64,000 bases of DNA. Source: Bacillota bacterium (GTDB lineage: Bacteria; Bacillota; Bacilli; Paenibacillales; Paenibacillaceae). The position numbers were made by a program, and so were the translations under genes. Location: contig JAEWPC010000035.1 of assembly GCA_023460795.1 (NCBI GenBank), positions 62,001-126,000 on the forward strand, written 5' to 3'. Numbering within the stretch: the first letter of the stretch is position 1; the number at the start of each line of letters is the position of its first letter. The notes under the pieces are model-generated. The model searched no databases and was not told the DNA's origin. It saw only the letters and a program-made list of their open reading frames with translations. Shown here piece after piece: positions 57,698-64,000 of this stretch.

Positions 57698-58881
57698 GCT
57701 TCGAGGACATGATCCGCGGCGAGCTAAGAGGCGCAACGGAGCGGCATGACCTCCCGATTCCGGACGCTGTGAGGAGAAGAATCGATGAGACATTGGCGAC
57801 GTTGGTCGGCGAGGCGGCGGATAAGCAAGACACGATGCAGGGTGATGGGCTGAATAAGCTTGACGAAGCGGCTCTTCCAAGCCGGGGAAGGACTGTCCGG
57901 TCTCCGAATCGAACGAGACGTCTGGCGATCGCGTTCGCCCTGCTTCTGCTGTCCATGAGCGTATGGATCGCATCGAACCCCCAGACGGTTAAATCCATGA
58001 AGCCGCATTTATCCTCCATATTCGATTGGTTTGGCGACGTCGGAGTGAAGGAGAACTTACCGCTGCAGAAGACGGGCGAATTGCCGATTCTAGCGGAGGT
58101 CAAGAATAACGGGTATATTCTGCGCATCCATGAGGCTTTCTACGACGGCCTGCAACTATCGTTCACCTACACCTTCCGCAAGGAACAAGGCGAGATCCCG
58201 CCCGGAACTTCCATGATTCCGGACTTCCAGCTTGCGCCTTCCTCGAAGAAGATGCTGGGCTTTACCAATAAATTCGATAGCGGCGCTCTGCACGAAGGAT
58301 ACTCGGCGGGCGTGGTCAAATATTTCGTGCAGAAGAAGCTCCCCGACACGTTCACCCTCGAGGTCAACGTACCGAAGTTCGGTATTTCGACCAAGGACGA
58401 CTACACCGTTCGCAAGGGGGATTGGAGCTTTGCGCTGCCGATGAAGGGCGAGGATCACTCGCGCACCGTCCGTTGGGACAAACCGCTGCGTACCGAACAG
58501 GAGAAGAGCTCGTTCGAAGTCGTAAGCCTTCGCATGTCGGATACCGCTGCGGAATGGCATCTGAGGCTGCAGATCCCGCTTACGATGCGGCTCGGCATGA
58601 TAAAGGATCGAGAATCTATAGAGTACCGAATCATTGACGAGGACGGCAATGTATTGGAGAGGACCGGGGAATGGTCGTCCGGACGCGATACGGATCACAG
58701 TCAGCCGACTCCGCCCGACGCCTTGTATATCGCGGATGTTATGACCCATACTCCGCCTATCCGAAGCGGATCTACCGTAACCGTAGTGCCGATGTACCGA
58801 ACGATAACTAAGGTGAACGGCAAATTCGAGACGGTGGATACGCCAATGGATGAACTGGCTATTCAAGTGCCGGTGAACTAG
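57694..58881 (+). CDS. DUF4179-family membrane protein, probable anti-sigma factor
   Basis: 395 residues. A cytoplasmic N-terminus of about 75 residues (sigma-binding in such proteins), one membrane helix (RLAIAFALLLLSMSVWIA at about 75-92), then an outside domain of about 300 residues. The start of the outside domain, LSSIFDWFGDVGVKE..NNGYILRIHEAFYDGLQLSFTYTF, is DUF4179-like, and later blocks look beta-rich. Overlap with the ECF sigma gene and this layout suggest that it holds the sigma factor inactive until a signal arrives (inference). Signal unknown. Confidence 0.8.
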   Translation: MSFEDMIRGELRGATERHDLPIPDAVRRRIDETLATLVGEAADKQDTMQGDGLNKLDEAALPSRGRTVRSPNRTRRLAIAFALLLLSMSVWIASNPQTVKSMKPHLSSIFDWFGDVGVKENLPLQKTGELPILAEVKNNGYILRIHEAFYDGLQLSFTYTFRKEQGEIPPGTSMIPDFQLAPSSKKMLGFTNKFDSGALHEGYSAGVVKYFVQKKLPDTFTLEVNVPKFGISTKDDYTVRKGDWSFALPMKGEDHSRTVRWDKPLRTEQEKSSFEVVSLRMSDTAAEWHLRLQIPLTMRLGMIKDRESIEYRIIDEDGNVLERTGEWSSGRDTDHSQPTPPDALYIADVMTHTPPIRSGSTVTVVPMYRTITKVNGKFETVDTPMDELAIQVPVN

Positions 58882-58894
58882 CGGGATTTAAGCA

Positions 58895-58947
58895 CAAGGA
58901 GTTGCTCCTCGCGCCATCATCTCATGGGCGCATGGGGCAACTCCTTG
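58895..58947. terminator. Bidirectional terminator hairpin
   Basis: CAAGGAGTTGC (58895-58905) pairs with GCAACTCCTTG (58937-58947), with further partial pairing inside. Convergent gene ends lie at 58881 (+) and 58963 (-). Confidence 0.8.
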
Positions 58948-58962
58948 CTGTTACTCATTCTA

Positions 58963-59418
58963 TTAAAGCCGCGCGAACGTGATGTAATCGACTTGGACAG
59001 GCTCTGCCGATTCGAGCCGAAGCGCCCGGTTGATCTGTCCCCGGTGATATTGGCCGTGCAAGAGGACTTGCGACAGGATGTCCCGGGCGGACGTTCGGAA
59101 CGTGACGCCGCTCTGGTTCGCGTATTCGACCATCTCGTCCAATGCGGATTCCTCGAGCTTGCCGATATATTCGCGATATTGCTCGGCGTTCTCTTCGAAC
59201 AGCTTCCGGATCGCGGTCAGGTCCTCCGCTTCCTCCCACAACGAATATTGCGCGCTGCTCTTGCCCTGCAATCGCGTCAGCCAGACTCGTTCCGCGACCG
59301 CGATGTGCCGAGCCAGCTTCAGAAGATCCTTGTCCTTTGTCTTGCTCGCCTCAAGCGCGTCCAAGATACGTCCGTCCGCCCAATACATGTGGTCCATCAT
59401 GCGCTGGATCGTTTTCAT
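58963..59418 (-). CDS. DinB family protein
   Basis: 151 residues, the usual DinB/DUF664 length. MMDHMYWADGRILDAL near the start and SQVLLHGQYHRGQINRAL near residues 118-135 supply the three metal-binding histidines (His10, and the two in HGQYH). Four-helix bundle, metal-dependent, reaction unknown; members are damage-inducible in Bacillus or act as thiol-S-transferases. It starts 24 bp after the molybdopterin oxidoreductase stop, so it is likely in the same transcript. Confidence 0.9.
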   Translation of the reverse strand: MKTIQRMMDHMYWADGRILDALEASKTKDKDLLKLARHIAVAERVWLTRLQGKSSAQYSLWEEAEDLTAIRKLFEENAEQYREYIGKLEESALDEMVEYANQSGVTFRTSARDILSQVLLHGQYHRGQINRALRLESAEPVQVDYITFARL

Positions 59419-59442
59419 TGCGGATTCCCCCTCTTCGGCTTA

Positions 59443-61482
59443 TCAAGCCTTCTCCACGCCGACTCGCGTAGAGAAGAACGTAGCCCCGCCGCCCATGTCG
59501 GAGAGGCGTTGCGACGTCAATAGATTGGCGGCGTTCACGCCTTCGTTGCCGCTTTCCCACCATAGTCCCTGGCAGACGAGCACGCCTGGAAGTACGTTGT
59601 CCGCGACTTTGATCGCGATGCGGATCTCGCCGCGTTCGTTCCACACGCGCACGGTGTCGCCGTCGGTTAATCCGTAAGCGGCGGCGTCAGCGCTATTCAT
59701 ATCGAGCAGCGGCTGCTTCTCGAGCTTCTTCATCCGCGGCTGGTTGGCGAACGTCGAGTTGAGGAAGCTATGGTTCGGCCCCGGGACGAACAAGAACGGC
59801 AGGCCGTTCTCCTCGCGGATCGGGTAGTATTCGGGAACGGGAGGCAAGCCTGCCCGGGCCATCTCTTCCGAATAGAATTCGATCCGGCCGGACGGCGTAG
59901 GCAGCCCGTCTTTCATGGCCGCGGGACCGGTCGGCTTCACCTTCAGGAAGCCGTACTCCTTCAGCCGCTCGTATGTGATTCCCTCGAGCGAAGGGTTGGC
60001 GGGGTTGTCGAGCGCCTCGCGAATCATCTGCTCCTCGGTAATGTCGAATACTTCCGATTCGAAGCCCATGCGCAAGCCGAGCTCCTTGAACAGCGTGAAG
60101 TTCGACTTGCATTCTCCCATCGGCTCGATGATCGGCTCGTGCAGCTGCACGTAGAGATGCCAGTAAGAGGCGTATAAGTCGAGGTTCTCGAAGTGCGAAG
60201 TCGCAGGCAGCACGAGGTCCGCGTACAAGCACGTATCGGTCAAGAACAGGTCGTGCACGACCGTGAACAGATCATCCCGCATGAAGCCTTGACGAACGCG
60301 GTTCAAATCGGGAGCGACGATCGCGGGGTTGCAGTTGTATACGAAGATGAACCGGACGGCCGGATCGGCTTCGGTCAGCGCCTCGCCCAGCTTGTTCATG
60401 TTGACCGTGCGCACGCTCGGGTCGGGCAGCAGGTCCGGGCGTTCGACGCGCTCGGCATTAAACGCCGAGTAGCCGCCGTTGCCCTTGATCGCGCCGCCGC
60501 CCCGCACGTTCCAGGCGCCGGTGAGCGCAGGAAGACAAGCGATGGCGCGAATCGCCATGCCGCCGTTGTCGTGATGCTGCAGGCCGTTGCCGATCCGAAT
60601 GAACGACGGCGCGCCTGCGGCATACCGACGAGCCAAGTCGACGATCTGCTCGGCCGGGATGCCGGTAATGCCAGAGACGACTTCCGGCGGATACTCCTCC
60701 GCTTTAGCGACCAAATCCTCGTATCCCACGGTACGCTCCGCAAGGAACGCCTCGTCAGTTAAACCCTCTTTTATAATCACATGCATAAGTCCCATGGCCA
60801 GCGCCGTATCGGTACCGGGAATGATCGGAATAAACTCGTCGGCCCACGTGGAAGTACGGTTACGGTGCACGTCGATATGGACGATGGTAGCCCCGCGTTT
60901 GCGAGCTTCGGTCAAATACATGACTTGGTGCATATTCGTGGAGACGAGGTTGCAGCCCCAGATCAGCACGAACTTCGAATGAACGGTATCCTCCGGATCG
61001 ATGCCGAAGCTTCCGCCCATCGTATAGCGATAGCCGGTCGAACCGGCCACGCTGCAGATCGTACGGTCGAGCTGGCTCGAGCCGAGTCGATGGAAGAATC
61101 GGCGATCCATCCCTTCGGCGCTCAGAATCCCCATATTGCCATAGAAGCTGTAGGGCAGAATCGCTTCGGCGCCATGCTCGCGAATCGTCCGCTGCATGCG
61201 CGTTACGATTTCTTCGTAGGCCTCTTCCCAGTTGATCCGCTCGAAGGAATGGGTTCCTTTCGGGCCGACTCTGCGCATCGGGTAGAGCACGCGGTCGGGG
61301 TGGTAGACTCGCTCCGGGATATGGCGAACTTTATTGCAAATCGCCCCTTGCGTGGCGGGATGTGCGGGGTTGCCGTCCACGGATACGATTCGTCCGTCGT
61401 CTATCTTGACATGCAAGCTGCACGTATCCGGACAATCGAGCGGGCAGACGGACCGCACCGTGCGGATTTCGGTTGTTGTCAT
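59443..61482 (-). CDS. Molybdopterin-dependent oxidoreductase (DMSO reductase family)
   Basis: About 679 residues. The Fe-S ligands Cys13, Cys17, Cys21 and Cys49 (CPLDCPDTC...C) bind a 4Fe-4S cluster; the following molybdopterin domains have blocks such as ILPYSFYGNMG, IWGCNLVSTNMH, VLPATSHFENLDLYASYWH, and the C-terminal dinucleotide-binding barrel (LDMNSADAAAYGLTDGDTVRVWN). No signal peptide, so it is cytoplasmic, resembling annotated assimilatory nitrate reductase/formate-dehydrogenase-like enzymes; substrate unknown. ATG 61482 chosen; GTG 61494 lies too near GAGGAG. A TATACT at 61529-61524 may be its -10. Divergent from the Asp-box/MoaD pair. Confidence 0.9.
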   Translation of the reverse strand: MTTTEIRTVRSVCPLDCPDTCSLHVKIDDGRIVSVDGNPAHPATQGAICNKVRHIPERVYHPDRVLYPMRRVGPKGTHSFERINWEEAYEEIVTRMQRTIREHGAEAILPYSFYGNMGILSAEGMDRRFFHRLGSSQLDRTICSVAGSTGYRYTMGGSFGIDPEDTVHSKFVLIWGCNLVSTNMHQVMYLTEARKRGATIVHIDVHRNRTSTWADEFIPIIPGTDTALAMGLMHVIIKEGLTDEAFLAERTVGYEDLVAKAEEYPPEVVSGITGIPAEQIVDLARRYAAGAPSFIRIGNGLQHHDNGGMAIRAIACLPALTGAWNVRGGGAIKGNGGYSAFNAERVERPDLLPDPSVRTVNMNKLGEALTEADPAVRFIFVYNCNPAIVAPDLNRVRQGFMRDDLFTVVHDLFLTDTCLYADLVLPATSHFENLDLYASYWHLYVQLHEPIIEPMGECKSNFTLFKELGLRMGFESEVFDITEEQMIREALDNPANPSLEGITYERLKEYGFLKVKPTGPAAMKDGLPTPSGRIEFYSEEMARAGLPPVPEYYPIREENGLPFLFVPGPNHSFLNSTFANQPRMKKLEKQPLLDMNSADAAAYGLTDGDTVRVWNERGEIRIAIKVADNVLPGVLVCQGLWWESGNEGVNAANLLTSQRLSDMGGGATFFSTRVGVEKA

Positions 61483-61617
61483 ACGATCGTTCACGCTCCT
61501 CTAGCTGCTTCTATCATGCCAATAGTATACAACATTCCGAGTGTTCCGACGGGCAGGAAAACACTTACATTTCGGCGAATCATTAGCGTAATAACTCTTC
61601 ATTCGGGAGGTATTCGA

Positions 61618-62727
61618 TTGGGCAAACAAGTTAAAGTGCTAGTCGGTACGAATAAAGGCGTATTCATTTACTCATCGAACGAGGAAAGAAGCGACTGGAG
61701 CATGACCGGACCGTTCTTGAACGGTTGGGAGGCGTATAGCGTTCTGGGAGACAGCCGCAACGGCACGAACGCGTTATTCGCAGGTACGTCCCATGCGGCT
61801 TACGGAGCTTCGATTCGGGTCAGCTACGATTTCGGCGAGACGTGGACGCAGATCGAACAAGGCCCGCGATATTCGGAAGAGAGCGGATTTTCGCTGAACC
61901 GGATTTGGCAGTTGGTCCAAGGGGCGCCTTCGCAACCGGAGACGCTGTATGCCGGCGTCGAAGAAGCGGGGCTGTTCGTGAGTCGGGACAAGGGACTAAC
62001 CTGGAAAGAGCTCGGCGGTCTGACGAGTCATCCGACCCGTCCGGGCTGGCATCCGGGTGCGGGAGGCTTGTGCTTGCACACGGTGATCGTCGACCCGAAT
62101 CGCCCGGAGCGAATCTGGGTGGCGATGTCGTCCGTCGGCGTGTTCCGATCGCTGGATGGCGGAGAGACGTGGCACACGTGCAACGTCGGGCTGGCGCGAG
62201 TGCCTACGGGGCAGCCGTACGACGAAATCGGCTATTGCATTCATAAGATGGCTCAAGACCCCGATAACCCGGACGTCCTGTATATGCAAGAGCATTGCGG
62301 CGTATTCATGTCCAAGGACGGCGGGGACAACTGGTTCCCGATCGAGGAAGGGCTGACGATGAAGGAAGGCATGGAGCCGTTCGGCTTCCCGTTCGTGGTC
62401 TCCGGGACGGGGGACTTGTTCATCATTCCGCTCGAAAGCTCGGAGAAGCGCTCGATGAAGGACGGCCGCCTGCTCGTCTATCGCCGCCATCGCGACGAGA
62501 CGGAGTGGCTGCCGATCGGGGATGTCGTGCCCGAAGAGCTGCAGCACGTCAGCGTGCTGCGGGACGCGATGGACGTCGATTCCCTCGAGCCGTACGGCAT
62601 CTATTTCGGTACGACGTCCGGCGAGGTATTCTGCTCGACCGATCGCGGCGTGAAGTGGCAACGGCTGCCGGGCCGGTTATCTCGGGTACTGAGCGTCAAA
62701 ACGTGGATCATCGAGGACGAGGCATGA
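61618..62727 (+). CDS. Asp-box (BNR) repeat beta-propeller protein
   Basis: 369 residues from TTG 61618, with GGGAGGT 6 bases upstream. At least five Asp-box motifs S-x-D-x-G-x-x-W are visible: SYDFGETW, SRDKGLTW, SLDGGETW, SKDGGDNW and STDRGVKW, spaced 45-90 residues apart, as in sialidase/Vps10/PSII-stability-factor-like propellers. No signal peptide, so it is cytoplasmic, and the catalytic Arg triad of sialidases is not recognisable; enzyme activity should not be assumed. It overlaps the MoaD/ThiS-type gene by 4 bp, which suggests a joint complex. Divergent from a molybdoenzyme. Confidence 0.82.
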   Translation: MGKQVKVLVGTNKGVFIYSSNEERSDWSMTGPFLNGWEAYSVLGDSRNGTNALFAGTSHAAYGASIRVSYDFGETWTQIEQGPRYSEESGFSLNRIWQLVQGAPSQPETLYAGVEEAGLFVSRDKGLTWKELGGLTSHPTRPGWHPGAGGLCLHTVIVDPNRPERIWVAMSSVGVFRSLDGGETWHTCNVGLARVPTGQPYDEIGYCIHKMAQDPDNPDVLYMQEHCGVFMSKDGGDNWFPIEEGLTMKEGMEPFGFPFVVSGTGDLFIIPLESSEKRSMKDGRLLVYRRHRDETEWLPIGDVVPEELQHVSVLRDAMDVDSLEPYGIYFGTTSGEVFCSTDRGVKWQRLPGRLSRVLSVKTWIIEDEA

Positions 62728-62999
62728 TCATCGAAGCGACGGTGCCGGGGCTGTTAACGGATTGTACGGCGGGTCGAGCGCGGTTTCCGGTCGAAGCGGA
62801 AACGCTGCAAGGGGCGATCGACCGGATGTTCGAGGATTATCCGTTGCTGAAGCGGCACGTATACACGGAGAACGGCAGCGTGCGCAAGCACGTCATGCTC
62901 TGTTATAACGATCAGAATCTCGCTTGGCTAGACCATATGGATATTCCGCTGCGTCCCGGCGATCGGCTGCACGTCATGCAGCTCGTGTCAGGGGGTTAA
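62724..62999 (+). CDS. MoaD/ThiS-type ubiquitin-like sulfur carrier
   Basis: 91 residues. Ubiquitin-like beta-grasp pattern (MIIEATVPGLL..., ETLQGAIDRMFEDYPLLKRHVY, GSVRKHVMLCYNDQNLAWLDHMDIPLRPGDRLHVMQLVSGG) with the C-terminal Gly-Gly that is thiocarboxylated in active carriers. MoaD donates sulfur for molybdopterin; ThiS for thiamine; other partners exist. Here it is coupled (ATGA) to an Asp-box protein and neighbours a molybdoenzyme. Exact role unknown. Confidence 0.85.
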   Translation: MIIEATVPGLLTDCTAGRARFPVEAETLQGAIDRMFEDYPLLKRHVYTENGSVRKHVMLCYNDQNLAWLDHMDIPLRPGDRLHVMQLVSGG

Positions 63000-63016
63000 C
63001 CGAATACACCCGCATC

Positions 63017-63053
63017 AAAGCCCTACTGGCCAATTAGCGCCAATAGGGCTTTT
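63017..63053 (+). terminator. Intrinsic terminator after the MoaD-like gene
   Basis: AAAGCCCTA (63017-63025) pairs with TAGGGCTTT (63044-63052), followed by T and a partly paired inner CTGGC/GCCAA region. Confidence 0.85.
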
Positions 63054-63124
63054 GCCGCTCAACGAACGCCTATCCGCCCGCAGGCATACAATGTATGACT
63101 TCTACGGGCGAGAGGGTGGTTCAG

Positions 63125-64000
63125 GTGGATATCCAATTGACGGCGATACATTGGGTATACCTGGCATTTATCGTATTTATATTGGCGCTGCTCATCAGGC
63201 GCCGCGACACGACGCTGATTTGCGTCGTCGGCATATTCACGATCGGCTTTATCGCGACGGAGACGCTGGAGGGCTCCGTGTCGGGTATCTTCAACAGCTT
63301 TATCTACGCGACCAAAGAGCTGCTGGGGACGATCTTCATTATCTCGATCATCGTCGCGATGAGCAGGGTTCTGATCATTACCGGCATTAACGAAATGATG
63401 GTTGCTCCGTTGATGCGTTTTCTAAGGACGCCGACGCTCGCTTTCTGGGGGATCGGCTTGATCATGCTCGTGACGTCGCTGTTCTTCTGGCCTTCTCCCG
63501 GCGTTGCCTTGATCGGGGCGGTATTGCTGCCGGTGGCGGCGCGGGTCGGCTTGCCGGCGCTTGCCGTGGCGATGGCGATGAACCTGTTCGGTCATGGGAT
63601 CGCGCTGTCCGGCGACTATATTATCCAAGGCGCGCCTAAGCTGACGGCCGATGCGGCCGGCTTGCCGGTCTCGGATGTCATGGAGGCCAGCGTGCCGCTC
63701 GTCATCGTGATGGGCCTTGTGACGACGGTATTGGCGTTCTGGTACATGAAGCGCGACATGAAGCGCGGATTATGGAGAGACGGCCTCGTCACTGGCAATC
63801 GGGGAACGGAAGATATGAACGGCTCTTCATCGGCGATTGCGGTTGCGCTTTCTCCCGTCTTGAAGAAGACGCTTGCGCTCCTCATCGTTCTATCGTTCAT
63901 AGCGGACGTCGTCGTCATGTTCGCGCTAGATCTGCAGGGTGGCGACGCGACGGCGCTCATCGGGGGGACGGCGGTTATTATTCTGATCATCGTCACGATG
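63125..64000 (+). CDS. Multi-pass membrane transporter, ion-transporter-superfamily-like (cut by window end)
   Basis: Open from GTG 63125 to the last base (292 codons, no stop). At least seven hydrophobic helices: VYLAFIVFILALLI, LICVVGIFTIGFIATETL, LLGTIFIISIIVAMSRVL, LAFWGIGLIMLVTSLFFW, GVALIGAVLLPVAARVGLPALAVAMAMNLFG, VIVMGLVTTVLAFWY, LALLIVLSFIADVVVMFAL. The motif PSPGVALIGAVLLPVAARVG followed by NLFGHGIALSGDYIIQGAP resembles re-entrant-loop transporters of the ArsB/NhaD/citrate group. Substrate unknown. GAGAGGGTGG precedes GTG; GTG 63116 in frame is possible. Confidence 0.8.
   Translation, partial: MDIQLTAIHWVYLAFIVFILALLIRRRDTTLICVVGIFTIGFIATETLEGSVSGIFNSFIYATKELLGTIFIISIIVAMSRVLIITGINEMMVAPLMRFLRTPTLAFWGIGLIMLVTSLFFWPSPGVALIGAVLLPVAARVGLPALAVAMAMNLFGHGIALSGDYIIQGAPKLTADAAGLPVSDVMEASVPLVIVMGLVTTVLAFWYMKRDMKRGLWRDGLVTGNRGTEDMNGSSSAIAVALSPVLKKTLALLIVLSFIADVVVMFALDLQGGDATALIGGTAVIILIIVTM

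Noticed and set aside
60781..61617. N-terminal extension of the Asp-box protein
   Set aside because: This stretch lies antisense to the molybdoenzyme; the RBS and Asp-box sequence fit the TTG start at 61618.

Overview
The window looks like a chromosomal stretch of a Paenibacillaceae bacterium (Cohnella/Paenibacillus-like). Evidence: GC content clearly above 50 percent by eye, strong AGGAGG-type ribosome binding sites with frequent GTG and TTG starts, Bacillus-type LexA boxes (CGAAC-N4-GTTCG), a YtrA-type GntR/ABC operon, a sporulation-type orphan histidine kinase followed by Spo0M, and a TPP-riboswitch-controlled YkoEDC transporter. No rRNA, tRNA, CRISPR array, prophage or transposase gene was found. 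The species assignment is inference.

Layout. 1-3207: tightly packed, visibly AT-richer accessory operon (GNAT fragment, histidine phosphatase, P-loop kinase-like protein, MBL hydrolase, lipoprotein-type VOC protein, DinB-like protein), closed by a bidirectional terminator. 3282-8172: leftward operon of a GntR regulator, two ABC-2 ATPase/permease pairs and a DUF4097 protein, with a strong promoter and twin operators. 8289-12208: orphan sensor kinase, spo0M (its RBS lies inside a perfect hairpin) and rpiA. 12274-15361: histidine phosphatase, PaiB-like protein, small membrane proteins, GyrI-like protein and a RelE-type toxin-antitoxin pair. 15432-16814: leftward secreted coiled-coil protein behind an unusual leader RNA. 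16907-20492: a UMP-kinase paralogue, a YedK/HMCES homologue and an SOS-box-controlled cassette (unknown protein, Y-family polymerase with clamp motif, YolD-like protein).

20621-28627: two aldo/keto reductases around an AraC regulator, a CBM36 xylan/chitin deacetylase-type enzyme with a cre-like site, SelO, and a short-chain-dehydrogenase/hydrolase/DUF1232 operon. 28714-42196: a glycan-building island with a DegT aminotransferase, a GNAT acetyltransferase, three very large multi-domain glycosyltransferases, an AsnB-type amidotransferase and a small GT2. A seven-hairpin tandem repeat lies where its two arms converge. 42258-48326: esterase, lipoprotein, APH-like kinase, palindromic repeats, a membrane protein, and a TetR/MMPL pair with matching operators. 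48637-52273: CBS protein, topoisomerase III (probable CTG start), Uma2-family nuclease. 52350-57057: TPP riboswitch, ykoEDC-like HMP/thiamine ECF transporter, an IF-3 paralogue and an acyl-CoA-dehydrogenase-like flavoprotein. 57167-58947: ECF sigma factor with a membrane-anchored DUF4179 partner. 58963-64000: DinB-like protein, a molybdopterin oxidoreductase divergent from an Asp-box repeat protein translationally coupled to a MoaD/ThiS-type protein, and a transporter cut by the window end.

The most interesting items are the leader RNA at 16682-16779, the covarying 50-bp hairpin array at 35925-36244, the tandem paralogous mega-glycosyltransferases, the SOS mutagenesis cassette with an unrecognised first gene, and the Asp-box/MoaD/molybdoenzyme neighbourhood.
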